This document shows, in pieces, positions 46,657-57,920 of a stretch of 64,000 nucleotides of DNA. A model generated the notes under the pieces. The model did not search any database and was not told the origin of the DNA. It worked only from the letters and a program-made list of their open reading frames with translations. The DNA lies in the NCBI GenBank assembly GCA_029582265.1, contig CM055830.1, positions 21,599,365 through 21,663,364 of the forward strand, read 5' to 3'. Both the position numbers and the translations under genes were made by a program. The stretch's first letter is position 1. The number at the start of each line of letters is the position of its first letter. The stretch comes from Zoroaster sp. YZ-2022 (Eukaryota > Echinodermata > Asteroidea > Forcipulatida > Zoroasteridae).

Positions 46657-49191
46657 ACCTATATAATTACAGGACAAACAAACGGTGCATGTCTCACCCA
46701 TACAATTACAGGACAAACAAACGATGCATGTCTCACCCATACAATTACAGGACAAACAAACGTGTGTCACACCAATATACAATTACAGGACAAACGAACA
46801 GTGCATGTCTCACCCATACAATTACAGGACAAACAAACGTGTGTCTCACCTATATACAATTACAGGACAAACAAACAGTGCATGTCTCACCCATACAATT
46901 ATAGGACAAACAAACGTGTGTCTCACATATATACAATTACAGGACAAACAAACGTGTGTCTCACCTATATACAATTACAGGACAAACAAACGTGTGTCTC
47001 ACCTATATACAATTACAGGACAAACAAACGTGTGTCTCACCAATATACAATTACAGGACAAACAAACGGTGCATGTCTCACCCATACAATTACAGGACAA
47101 ACAAACGGTGCATGTCTCACCCATACAATTACAGGACAAACAAACGTGTGTCTCACCTATATACAATTACAGGACAAACAAACAGTGCATGTCTCACCCA
47201 TACAATTACAGGACAAACAAACGGTGCATGTCTCACCCATACAATTACAGGACAAACAAACGGTGCATGTCTCACCCATACAATTACAGGACAAACAAAC
47301 GGTGCATGTCTCACCCATACAATTACAGAACAAACAAACGGTGCATCTCTCACCTATATACAATTACAGGACAAACAAACGTGTGTCTCACCAATATACA
47401 ATTACAGGACAAACAAACAGTGCATGTCTCACCCATACAATTACAGGACAAACAAACGTGTGTCTCACCTATATACAATTACAGGACAAACAAACGTGTG
47501 TCTCACCTATATACAATTACAGGACAAACAAACATGTGTCTCACCTATATACAATTACAGGACAAACAAACAGTGCATGTCTCACTCATACAATTACAGG
47601 ACAAACAAACGTGCGTCTCACCAATATACAATTACAGGACAAACAAACGGTGCATGTCTCACCCATACAATTACAGGACAAACAAACGTGTGTCTCACCT
47701 ATATACAATTACAGGACAAACAAACGTGTGTCTCACCAATATACAATTACAGGACAAACAAACGTGTGTCTCACCTATATACAATTACAGGACAAACAAA
47801 CAGTGCATGTCTCACCCATACAATTACAGGACAAACAAACGTGTGTCTCACCTATATACAATTACAGGGCAAACAAACGGTGCATGTCTCACCCATACAA
47901 TTACAGGACAAACAAACGTGTGTCTCACCTATATACAATTACAGGACAAACAAACGTGTGTCTCACCAATATACAATTACAGGACAAACAAACGGTGCAT
48001 GTCTCACCCATACAATTACAGGACAAACAAACGTGTGTCTCACCTATATACAATTACAGGACAAACAAACGTGTGTCTCACCAATATACAATTACAGGAC
48101 AAACAAACGGTGCATGTCTCACCCATACAATTACAGGACAAACAAACGGTGCATGTCTCACCTATACAATTACAGGACAAACAAACGGTGCATGTCTCAC
48201 CCATACAATTACAGGACAAACAAACAGTGCATGTCTCACCCATACAATTACAGGAGAAACAAACGGTGCATGTCTCACCCATACAATTACAGGACAAACA
48301 AACTGTGTATGTCTATTACCTACAATTACAGGACAAACAAACTGTGTATGTCTATTACCTACAATTACAGGACAAACAAACTGTGTGTATGTCTATTACC
48401 TACAATTACAGGACAAACAAACTGTGTATGTGTATTACCTACAATTACAGGACAAACAAACTGTATGTCTATTACCTACAATTACAGGACAAACAAACTG
48501 TGTGTATGTCTATTACCTACAATTACAGGACAAACAAACTGTGTGTATGTCTATTACCTACAATTACAGGACAAACAAACTGTGTGTATATGTCTATTAC
48601 CTACAATTACAGGACAAACAAACTGTGTGTATGTCTATTACCTACAATTACAGGACAAACAAACGGTGCATGTCTCACCCATACAATTACAGGACAAACA
48701 AACGGTGCATGTCTCACCCATACAATTACAGGACAAACAAACTGTGTATGTCTATTACCTACAATTACAGAACAGACAAACTGTGTGTATATGTCTATTA
48801 CCTACAATTACAGGACAAACAAACTGTGTATGTCTATTACCTACAATTACAGGACAAACAAACGGTGTATGTCTATTACCTACAATTACAGGACAAACAA
48901 ACTGTGTGTATGTCTATTACCTACAATTACAGGACAAAGAAACTGTGTGTATGTCTATTACCTACAATTACAGAACAGACAAACTGTGTGTATGTCTATT
49001 ACCTACAATTACAGGACAAAGAAACTGTGTGTATGTCTATTACCTACAATTACAGAACAGACAAACTGTGTGTATGTCTATTACCTACAATTACAGGACA
49101 AACAAACTGTGTGTATGTCTATTACCTACAATTACAGGACAAACAAACTGTGTGTATGTCTATTACCTACAATTACAGGACAAACAAATAT
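46657..49191 (+). repeat. 38/39/41-bp minisatellite, about 65 units, open in all three forward frames
   Basis: The invariant core is 'acaattacaggacaaacaaa'. The variable half has three main forms: 'cgtgtgtctcacctatat' (38 bp), 'cggtgcatgtctcaccca' (39 bp) and 'ctgtgtatgtctattacct' (39-41 bp). The first two are interspersed in 46657-48297. The third dominates 48298-49191, with two copies of the second form at 48655-48722. The unit has no stop codon in any plus frame, which leaves frames of 750 to 940 codons open in parallel. There is no start context, splice signal, composition bias or codon-position signal, so I treat it as non-coding. Single units or pairs also occur at 404 and 44184. Confidence 0.95.
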
Positions 49192-49360
49192 GTGTAGCGG
49201 TGTAGACAGGACTTTTTTCAGTGCGGGGGCATTGATTTCAGTGGGGGACACACAGGGGTATGGGTTTTTCTTTTTCTTTTTGGGGCACTTTTGGGTTTTT
49301 CGTGGGGGCACTGGAAATTTGTGTTTTTCCCCCAGCCCTTCCCCACCTGGCTACGCCGCA
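49192..49360. mobile_element. MITE-like insertion inside the minisatellite
   Basis: The ends 'gtagcggtgtagacagg' and 'cacctggctacgccgc' are imperfect inverted repeats. A minisatellite unit is interrupted: array sequence stops at 49191 and resumes as 'atacaattacagga' at about 49370. The interior is G-rich ('gtgggggcact' repeated). Confidence 0.55.
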
Positions 49361-49535
49361 GACAGTGTGCATACAATTACAGGAAAACGGTGTGTATGTC
49401 TGCCTAAAATTAACTACGGTACTACAGTACAGTATACACATCATCACGTTACGTTAGTTGTTGCACAGTGTTTCTTCCTCTATGGTTGCACCAGCGTAGT
49501 ACTAGTAGGGTGACCAAGCACACTAGGCCTGCAAA

Positions 49536-49634
49536 ATGGATGGTCACGCGTACAAGGGATTCGATAAAAGACTTTCAGATGTTACCAGCAAAATAAGAAA
49601 CCTTGTGTCTTGTGTGATCATTGCTCTGACATGA
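49536..49634 (+). CDS. short open frame, possible 5' exon (tentative)
   Basis: ATG at 49536 opens a 32-codon frame (MDGHAYKGFDKRLSDVTSKI...) ending at TGA 49632. Composition is protein-like: charged, with an amphipathic pattern and not repeat-derived. No convincing donor is seen, and the left-arm equivalent is too damaged to test conservation. At its 3' end lies a 17-base direct duplication ('gatcattgctctgacat' twice). It could equally be chance. Confidence 0.2.
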   Translation: MDGHAYKGFDKRLSDVTSKIRNLVSCVIIALT

Positions 49635-49827
49635 TCATTGCTCTGACATGTCTGAATTCCCTTGTAGTATTTGTGAGCGCCATTTTATCAATGCGCTTCT
49701 TGTCTGCCTTTGTGAATTTTATTTTATTTCAGTTTTTTATTTTATTTTATTATTACAGTAGTACTATTATTTTTTCCCTGGAGGGGTGTTTGGTGTTATT
49801 TCCCAAACATGAAATGTTATCCAAAGG

Positions 49828-50042
49828 TTGAATTAAACAACATTTATTTTGGGGAAAAATAATAAAATATTATTGTAGATTTACCCAAACGTGTGATAAA
49901 TACTGTATGCACAGTGTTTCTGAGTTCTGCGGAGAAAAACACACAATTGTTTTACACGGGTGGGATTCAAACCTACGATCACCGCGTTCCAACGCACATG
50001 TCTCAACCACTACACCACCATGGTACCCGCTGAAGTAGGCAC
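49828..50042 (-). mobile_element. tRNA-related SINE, second family, copy a
   Basis: On the minus strand the head reads 'tggtggtgtagtggttgag' (A box) and 'ggtttgaatcccaccc' (B box with one change). The body has 'ctccgcagaactcagaaaca' and ends in 'tgttgtttaattcaacctt'. The head resembles a two-arm tRNA of the GTGGTGTAGTGG kind. Confidence 0.75.
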
Positions 50043-50574
50043 TAAGGTTGAATTAAAGAACATTTAACTGTACAATAAAGAAGGAGACTCACTCCCTTGA
50101 AGAGGCTTATATGTTGTTTGTGTATCCTAATACGCTTTTCGCGTTGAAGACGAACTCTCTTTTAAGTGATAACATGTTTCTGGGTGCAATTTTATTCATT
50201 CATAAGAATATTAGTTCAGAAAATATTGTTTAAGGACGATGCATGGCTGCAATGCGCTTGCGCGCAAAACACAGATGATCAGAACTTTATTGTAGGGTGC
50301 ACCGTACACGGTTCACCATGACGGTTCACCATGCCATTTTTGTCCATAAGTTCCCAAAAGAGAGTTTGTGTTCAACGCGAAAAGCACATTAGGATACACA
50401 AACAACATACAAGCCTCTTCAATTTGATTTCATCCTCTCATTCCGTTATTTTGACGAAATATCCAACGGTGATCCATCGATACCAAAATAGAAAGGAAAG
50501 GAGTGACTCTCCTTCTTTATTGTCCAGTGGTGAACCGTGGTTACATTATCCATCGACATATGAACTTGGGTATT

Positions 50575-50805
50575 GTCGGCGGATACCACGGTGGTATAGT
50601 GGATAAGACACCTGCTGTGGAACGCGGGGATCATAGGTTCGAGTCCTACCCTAGTAGAATTATTGTGATTTTTGTCCGCAGCACTCGGGAAACTCAGAGT
50701 ATACAGTGCTTGTCACACATTATGGTAAAATCAACAATAATATTGTATTATTTTTGTCTTAAATCTTGGTGTATTTTTCCCAATGTTCTTTAATTCAACC
50801 TTACT
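50575..50805 (+). mobile_element. tRNA-related SINE, second family, copy b
   Basis: A box 'tggtatagtggataag' near 50593, perfect B box GGTTCGAGTCC near 50635, body 'cagcactcgggaaactcaga', end 'aatgttctttaattcaacct'. It lies directly upstream of copy c in the same orientation. Confidence 0.8.
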
Positions 50806-50814
50806 GTCTACTTC

Positions 50815-51022
50815 AGCGCGTACCGCAGTGTTGTAGTTGTTGAGACACGTGCGTTGGAACGCGGTGATCGTAGGTTCGAATCCCACCCGTGTAAAGCAAT
50901 TGTGTGTTTTTCTCCGCAGCACTCGGAAACACTGAGTATACAGTACTTATCACACGTTAGGGTAAATCTGCAATAATATTTTATTATTTTCCCCCCAAAA
51001 AAATGTTCTTTAATTCAACCTT
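50815..51022 (+). mobile_element. tRNA-related SINE, second family, copy c
   Basis: Head with B box GGTTCGAATCC near 50872, body 'cagcactcggaaacactgag' and terminal 'atgttctttaattcaacctt'. With copies a and b it forms a cluster of three in 1.2 kb. Confidence 0.8.
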
Positions 51023-51280
51023 TGGATGCCATTTCATGTTTGGGAAACAAAACCAAACACCCCTCCAGGTAAAAAATAATAGTACTACTGTAATAATAAA
51101 ATAAAATAAAACACTGAAATAAAATACAATTCACAAAGACAGACAAGAAGCGCATGGATAATATGGGCATGTCGCTCACAAATACTACAAGGGAATTCAG
51201 ACAATCCCGGTCAAATCTCGCTGCCCCCCCCCCCGAGCCCCCTGACAATGTTGGCTCTCATTCCAAGGTCTGTGCTCCGG

Positions 51281-51333
51281 CTGGAGGGGGGGAGCGGGGG
51301 AGGGGGGAGCGGGGAGCGGGGGACAGGGGAGGG
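51281..51333 (+). repeat. G-run tract with quadruplex potential
   Basis: At least six runs of three to six G separated by 1-4 bases ('gaggggggagcgggggagg' and onward). It ends 28 bases before the left end of the Tc1/mariner-type transposon. It is kept in both arms. Confidence 0.8.
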
Positions 51334-51360
51334 TATGTTTATTGTCACGTGTCCCAACTA

Positions 51361-53680
51361 TAGGTTTTCCCGGCCAATTTCGGAAAAAAATAATTCAATT
51401 TGATACTCGGCTCATTCAATTTCGTTTGAAAATAAATGCTCAGCTTCATCAGCATTCAACAGTTAAAAAGAGTCATCCAATTTCAACACTTGAGCATTCA
51501 CTCGACAAATAAGATCATTCAATTTCAAATGGTCGCTAAGTTCATTCAATTTCGTCAAAGCCAGCAGCAACAGGCTGGTCGACTATTCAATTTCATCAAT
51601 GAGCAACCATTTTCCAAATGTGCATTCAAATTCGTTTCTGTGATATGTGCTTTCTGGTTTGTATTTGCCTATAAATAAAGGCAGGATATTCTGAGGAGAA
51701 ATCATTTCTACACTAGTTCCGAGTTATACACCTCTCAGTAAATAGACGATTTCTGAAGCAAAGGTGGCTGCCCGTGGTCATTACAGAAGAGTGAATAATG
51801 TAGATAGAGGGAGGCTGGTTGAAGCATTCGAGAACAATCAGGCTGACTACTTAGACTTGGCAGACACTCTCGGCATCAAGAGATCTACCGCAAGGTCCAT
51901 CGTGGCTACATACTTGCGTACCGGTCGTCACGAGAAGTTGCCTACTGGATGGGCACACAACACCAAGATAGATCAGGAGATGCGAGATGAGCTGGAGCGA
52001 TTGCTGGACGACAACCCTCTACTAACACTAATTCAGATGAAAGATGAACTCCAACACTCTCTACCAGACAAACCAACCGTGTCTCCCAGCACTATTGCCA
52101 GAACCCTGGACGGCATGCTCATGACCCTTAAACTCGCAGAGGACGTGCCTGATGCCCGCAACTCGCCCAGAGTACTCGATATGCGTGTAGAGTACGCGCA
52201 GTGGTTCATGCAGTACGGAGTTGTCGGCCACTGCGTGTTCATCGACGAAACTGGCTACAACATAATATGGTATCCCAGCGGTATCCCAGCGAGACGCGTG
52301 GTACACGCACAACGCGGACGCAACTGCAACGTAACATTTGCTGTTTCTGGGGAGATTGGCCTTGTACACCACCGAATAGCCTTTGAGACTGTTACGAGAG
52401 AAATATTTGAAGAGTTTCTGGCTGACACAGCTCGTGAGTGCGAAAATATGTTCCCTGCAGATGAGCCAGTCTTTCTTGTGTACGACAATGCCAGACCCCA
52501 TGTACGCGCCCAGCTCCCAGCAGGAATCAACCAGCAGATCCAGTTGAAGCGTCTACCACCCTACTCACCATTCCTGAACATGACAGAAATGGCCTATTCG
52601 TTATTCAAAGCTGGTGTCAAAAGAGATTTGGCCCTCCCAGAATGGCAGCTACGAGTAGGGGACAGGGACGCAGCACATGAAGCAGGAGTGAATCTTCATC
52701 AGTGGAGGGGTGATCTTATTCAAGAAGTGGCTCAACAGAATGTGGGACAAATAACTCATGAAAAGTGCGTGAGATGGTACAACAACAGCCAAACTTACAT
52801 GCCCAGATGCCTAGCACGTCAAAACATTGAAGGTTAAAGAAACCAGTTTCAGATAAACGTAGAATTATAGACGAAATAAACAGAAAAAGAAAAGGACCTG
52901 TGAAAAAAATCCACAGGGAAACAACAACAATATTTAATTTTTATAACGATGCCCCCTTATAATTATAAGCTTTTGTTTATAAAAAAAAAAATTTGTTAAT
53001 TTGTAATTTGACATGGTCTGAACATAAACGAATAAAGAAGACGACCAAAAGAAAAGAAAAGTAAAGACCAATGTAAGCAGTAACAAGGCAAGAGCAAATA
53101 ATTGTGTATTAATTTCATACTTATGGGCCATAAGTTTTTTAACTTTATTTAACTGCCTTTTAGAAACAATATTTAAAGTTTAGTCATGGGGTAACAAACG
53201 CAAAAGGAACAATTATTGCAATTAAGACAAACAACAAGAATTAAATGAAACTCAAAACATGGAAACGCATAACACATGGAACAAAAACTGCCAGTAAAAG
53301 AACAATTGCTAACTTTAAACTCAGCCGTATCATACTCATGTTGAATTTGAACGCTCAAATGTTGAAATGCATTGCCCATAAACGAAAAAGAAAAGAAACA
53401 ACAGCTACAAAATCCTGTGCGCTTCGATGACTCTGAATTTGATTGCACCTATTGCGAAAATGTGGTAGATATTCAACATAAGAATGGTGATCTTGTAGTT
53501 TTGAATGCCTATAAACGAAATAGAATGAAAAGAAAGAAATCATGTGTGCACGAAAACGAAATTGAATGCAGTAATATCGAAAGAGAAACCCTAATTGGAT
53601 TGAATTATCAAAATCGCGTGAATTTGAAAGCGTGTTGATGAAATTGAATGATTTTTTGTTGAAATTGGCCGGGAAAACCT
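51361..53680 (+). mobile_element. Tc1/mariner-superfamily transposon, nearly intact
   Basis: The left end TAGGTTTTCCCGGCCAATTT (51361) and the right end '...aaattggccgggaaaaccta' (53680) are inverted repeats that extend about 40 bases, to 'aaaaaataattcaatttg'. Both are flanked by TA. Between the TIRs and the gene lie many copies of ATTCAATTTC (left side) and GAAATTGAAT-like motifs (right side), in mirrored orientation, probable transposase-binding sites. A single gene (51764-52837) and a poly(A) signal AATAAA (52875) are inside. A 14-bp palindrome CTTATAATTATAAG lies at about 52956-52969. Confidence 0.88.
51764..52837 (+). CDS. Tc1/mariner (IS630-like) DDE transposase
   Basis: 357 codons are open. 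Residues about 15-55 and 68-118 form two helix-turn-helix regions (DLADTLGIKRSTARSIVATY; PTVSPSTIARTLDGMLM) for TIR binding. The catalytic core shows VFIDETGYN (D161), VYDNARPH (D241) and LPPYSPFLNMTE (E275). The gap between the second D and the E is 33 residues, close to but not the classic 34 of Tc1. The transposase would cut and paste the element at TA sites. Oddity: the first codon is GTG, with an in-frame TAG about 27 bases upstream and no ATG before codon 73. The left-arm copy has GTG too. So either the original ATG was lost, an upstream exon supplies it, or the copy is inactive. The frame otherwise has no lesion, and the poly(A) signal follows 38 bases after the stop. Confidence 0.93.
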   Translation: MAARGHYRRVNNVDRGRLVEAFENNQADYLDLADTLGIKRSTARSIVATYLRTGRHEKLPTGWAHNTKIDQEMRDELERLLDDNPLLTLIQMKDELQHSLPDKPTVSPSTIARTLDGMLMTLKLAEDVPDARNSPRVLDMRVEYAQWFMQYGVVGHCVFIDETGYNIIWYPSGIPARRVVHAQRGRNCNVTFAVSGEIGLVHHRIAFETVTREIFEEFLADTARECENMFPADEPVFLVYDNARPHVRAQLPAGINQQIQLKRLPPYSPFLNMTEMAYSLFKAGVKRDLALPEWQLRVGDRDAAHEAGVNLHQWRGDLIQEVAQQNVGQITHEKCVRWYNNSQTYMPRCLARQNIEG

Positions 53681-53861
53681 ATATTTTGGCCGGGATTGTA
53701 GCTATTAACTGCGGGCTCAGCCGCAGGCCGCAACCGCTTAATAAAGTTCGAGCACCGCGAGTGTTGCATGACCAAGAGTATTCGAAATGAACAATTTTGT
53801 CCAGTGCCAAGTTTCAGAAATTTCATTTGTACGGTGGTGTTTTTATTTCAACATTTGTGGA

Positions 53862-54213
53862 GTGCCATGGTCGAGCGGTTTAGTGCATCGGATTTGTGTT
53901 CTGATGGCTGAGTCGTCAGAATGTGGGTTCGAATCCTGGCTACGACCGTGGTACTTATGTCCTTGAGCAAGACACTTTACCATAAATGCTTCTCTCCACC
54001 CAGGAGTAAATGGGTACCTGTGAGGGCAGAGTTGATTGTTGTGTTTGATTAGCCCATATGCGCCGAAATGGCAGCAATTGAGCTGTATACTCCCCAGGGA
54101 GCTGAGATGGTTTCTGGAATGATTTATGCGCCTGATGAGCAGGGGTAATAATGTACAGCGCTTTGATACCTTGTTTAAAAGCGCTTTAAAATGCCCAACA
54201 TTATTATTTTTAT
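53862..54213 (+). mobile_element. tRNA-derived SINE, right-arm outer copy
   Basis: The head at 53862-53945 has A box tggtcgagcggttt and B box GGTTCGAATCC. The body is as in the copy at 44258, but the 3' end differs: 'gtacagcgctttgatacctt' and 'gcccaacattattattttta', so it is a distinct subfamily. Confidence 0.88.
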
Positions 54214-56780
54214 TGTACGTGACGGGACACCTTGGGAACTGTCACAATTATAAACTTATGCGAGGTCAGTTTTCTCCCACTTTGCCAAGCACCCACGACA
54301 AATCGCCCACCCCTGCAATCGCCCAGCCCCCCAATAAAAACCTTACATAAATACAAAAATAAAAAATAAATAAATAATAATATCACTGATATAATCGAAT
54401 AATTATACTTTCAACCCACAAGGTAAAAAGGGTACATCCAATTTAAAGCCTTTACACCATGTAAGTTATGTGTAAATCTGGGGACATTTATGGTTTTTCG
54501 GTGTTCTCAAAAGTGTAATAGAGGCTTTAAACAATTTCAATAAGTGGATAATTTTCTCAACAAGCAAAGCAAAATTACATATTTTATCTTTACAATTGCC
54601 CCAATCCACATCTAACTGTAGTTGTTTGCCTGACATTCCACAGCAGTTTATAGGCTTCATTGTGCTTTATTGGATGTTTAAAATATTTGTTTACCTTATG
54701 AAAGATTTGAGGCTTGGCATGCTAGGTATCGATTAAAATTGTTGTTTGCCTATATGACACCATGTGATTACATCTACTGTCACTAAGTACAGTATATTGA
54801 AACACACTCAAAGACACACAAGACATTGTAAGTTCCTTAATTGGAATATTTCTGATTTCATTACTCTATTTTGAAGATATCAGATGCTTGGACTCAAACT
54901 GGTGTGCAAGAGGAGTTGTTCTTTGGTGATGTGTGAACATCTTTACAGTCATCTGATCTGCATGCTGAACCATCAAAACCATCAAAGATTTGTGACAGCA
55001 AACCAACCTGTAGACCTTTATTTTTTTCCCATATAAACCAATGTAACCAAAACGAGGCTGAAAGGGAAAATGGTATATGGAACCTTTTGCCAAGCCCTAT
55101 TCATTATTTTTACTGTATACACGAAACTAGACCAGACCCAGACCATGATGGTGGTAGGATGATAAAGGTCTATTAACTTTGTACATTCCTTTCTTACATT
55201 TAAAATCCCGACTTAATACATGTCAGGTCCTCTTTGAAGGTAATCAAACCAATAAAATTAAAAAAAACGCAGATAAGACATTGTTTTTAGTAATGATTTA
55301 TTGCAAATATTACAATTATACAGTATGGGTTTGTCTTAAACATATTTTATAATTGAGCCTGTGATAATTGCTTGGAAGTTGCTATGGTGAGTGGGAATAA
55401 TGGGTCAAACTATTATATCATTATAATGTATGAAATGAACACACCAACGTACTGTGCTCAATACAACTGCAATGTGCTTTAGATGTACATGTAATCAAGT
55501 AAACTCAATAATAACCATGACTTTTTGATTTTTTTTTTTTACACTTTTCTATTAAAACCTATACGTGTAATACTTTAAAACATTCAAATTCATTATACAG
55601 TATGTGAAGTGATAAGTAGTAGGATTTATTTAGAACAGTTAGTTTCTTGAAAGTACTTTGAATTGTACCTCCTCACAGGCTTAACCCCTCCCCCACAGAG
55701 ATAAACATCATTCAGTCACTGCACTTAGTAAGCAATAACCTACTCTGTAAAATTACCAACATGCATGTGGAAAAGAACCAATTTGGAGGTTCCATTATTA
55801 TTGGCATAGACCAGAGAGCATCTATGGAACCATATGTGACCTGCTTCCACCAGAGAGAGTATAGTTGCAAAATATCATTAGCTAGTTTATTTCCTTACAA
55901 ACTCAAAGTTTATCACAAGAACATTTGTGACATTCTCAAGCTGCAGCATCCTTTATGGAGATTTGTAAAAGAGAAAAGAATCAGGGTATTACAGGTTAAT
56001 TTAAAACAATTAAAATATGTCAAAGGGACAAACAGAAAGGGCCAGAAGAGAATGAAAAAAATTACCTACTATTGTTTAATTTACATCCGTAACCATTAAT
56101 TATTACAGGAAATCAAATGGTGAAAAAATACATTTTAGGCAGGATTAGAAATGAAGAAATACAATTTGGGTTTATCTTTTTTTTAGTATACCTTCCAACC
56201 AATTTATGATAAATTGTTTGTCCCTGTGACATATGTCACAATCCTGAAGATTATCTCATGTAATTTCTAAAGTACCCAGACAATTGTTTAATCTTTGCTA
56301 AGTGAAATCCACAAGAACTTTACAGCAACAACAAAAAAACATGAAAAAGAAACAAATTCCTCTCCTATGTCACACCTTTTTAGTGAGGAATATTTATTAC
56401 AGTTCTTAATTAAAAATAATAATAAATAAAACAACTTTCTCATAAACTGTTCTACTCTGTGACCTGACTTAATACTTGTCAGTCCTCCTTGAATGTAATG
56501 TTCAATAATACAATTAGGGCCAATAAAAAAAATAAAACTCAGATAAGACATTGGTTTTTAATTAAGGCAATACAAGTTTGATGCACAGTCTAAGTCATTG
56601 TGTTTTTGGGGTTTTGATCTTTAGTTGGTTTCTACTCCGCAAATAACAATGGAAAATGTTTATCCAACGTAAGATTTCAACCCACCCAACTTTGTCTGAT
56701 CTGAAGAATGGCGCAGGGCTTTGGTCGGCTGGGAAAAACTGGAGAGCATGCAAGTACATGTATCCTCAGACTGAGTATTA
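54214..56780. other. no gene seen, right-arm equivalent of 27201-29786
   Basis: Contains the same diverged direct repeats ('attaagtc...gacctgaca...agataagacattg') at about 55205-55285 and 56460-56552. Open stretches are not shared with the left arm in frame. Confidence 0.4.
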
Positions 56781-57119
56781 TGTGTCGTGGATTGTTCACA
56801 AAGTACAGACGACGAACGAACAAAAGACGATATACAATGACGATTAACAGTTAACTTATGAACTCCTCAAAAAGGTCGAAAAGCGGTAAAAATATCTGAC
56901 GAAAGTGCATGAAAACTCACAATCCAAAAGCAAGGTAATATCCAAAAAACACATGTGTGGCGAAAACCAGCGAAAAAGTCAATGAAGAAAACAACGTATA
57001 TACAGCACTGTACAGCGTACCAGTGAGCGAGTAAAGCTGGCGTTGATTGGCCTTTCGCATCACGTGATGTAAATATTTACAAAAATATACATGAAAGTAA
57101 GGTACCGGTAGTCACCACA
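56781..57119 (-). mobile_element. putative LTR remnant, right arm
   Basis: On the minus strand it starts TGTGGTGACTACC after the purine tract ggaggggg and ends near 'cacgacaca'. A TATA-like 'gctgtatatacg' lies near 56997. It is the same as 26823-27200. Confidence 0.4.
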
Positions 57120-57340
57120 TGAGCCCCCTCCAGAGAGCAACTGTAAGGAAGGGAACGAAATGTTAAAGAAGAACAATGTTCAACCACAGTCGAACTGAGC
57201 GTAGTGTGCAGGCAAGTGGACGCGACGGCCGGAACGGGTAGTCTGCTGGGGAGCTTGCTGGGCTGGTCGCGTAGGCATCGCACCTGGTGGCAGAAGCAAA
57301 AGTAGCGGCCTTGTAAGGATTGCATATTCATAGTGGATAA
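57120..57340 (-). pseudogene. 3' end of LTR-retrotransposon pol (Gypsy-like)
   Basis: The minus-strand frame ends TTRSGRRVHLPAHYAQFDCG and a stop, resembling the C-terminal tail of Gypsy polyproteins, followed by a purine-rich tract and the LTR. No integrase or RT remains, so the insertion is a short 3' relic. The identification rests on the tail motif plus its position next to the purine tract. Confidence 0.45.
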
Positions 57341-57595
57341 TCGAGGGTCCGGGGAAACAATCCCTGGGAATCAATCCCTGGGAATTAGAGGACTAGAAAT
57401 TGCATCATAAGCAAAATATTTAATAGTGAAAGGAGTGAAATAGAGGGCGCTAATATTTATCAAAATCAAATGGTAAGATTCGTAACACTAGCATAGGGTC
57501 GTAATCACTTTGCTTTGTTATGCTTTAAATGCGTCGTATGTTCCTACCAGACAATACAATGTCACGTGTTCCGAATGTACGTAATTGTGAGGTAG

Positions 57596-57920
57596 AATTC
57601 AATTGGCTCAGGAAATGAACTGCAATAGATCTTACTCAACAGCAATCCTCGGTAATATAGTGGTAAGTATATCTGGGTATGTCTTTTTAAAAGTCTTCTT
57701 TATGTTAGGACAGCCTTTTTATGTATGAGCAATTCCACTGGCTCAGATAACCGACTGCAAAAGTGTAATACCCAGCAGCAATCCTCGCTAGTATGGTGGT
57801 AAGTATTTCTAACAGACACTCGGGAGTCATGGGATCTTTATTTTTTTGATTAAATTAGCTCAGGAAATGAGCTGCAAAAAGTATTACCCAACAAAAATCC
57901 TTGGTATTTTAGTGGTATCT
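57596..57920. repeat. three tandem copies of a ~125-bp unit, right arm
   Basis: Same array as 26040-26342, in reverse: 'cagcaatcctcg(g/c)taata...gtggtaagtat' and 'ggctcaggaaatgaactgca' recur three times. Confidence 0.7.

Noticed and set aside
46657..49191. CRISPR-like array
   Set aside because: The units are near-identical over their full length with only three variant types, so there are no unique spacers. The genome is eukaryotic.
46648..49513. Three overlapping open frames of 750-940 codons as giant repeat proteins
   Set aside because: All three frames are equally open because the repeat unit has no stop in any frame. There is no start context, codon-position signal or splice structure, and one frame ends only after leaving the array.
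53173..53638. Second transposon protein in the 3' part of the Tc1/mariner element
   Set aside because: Open stretches on both strands are short, show no motif, and arise from the subterminal GAAATTGAAT-rich region.
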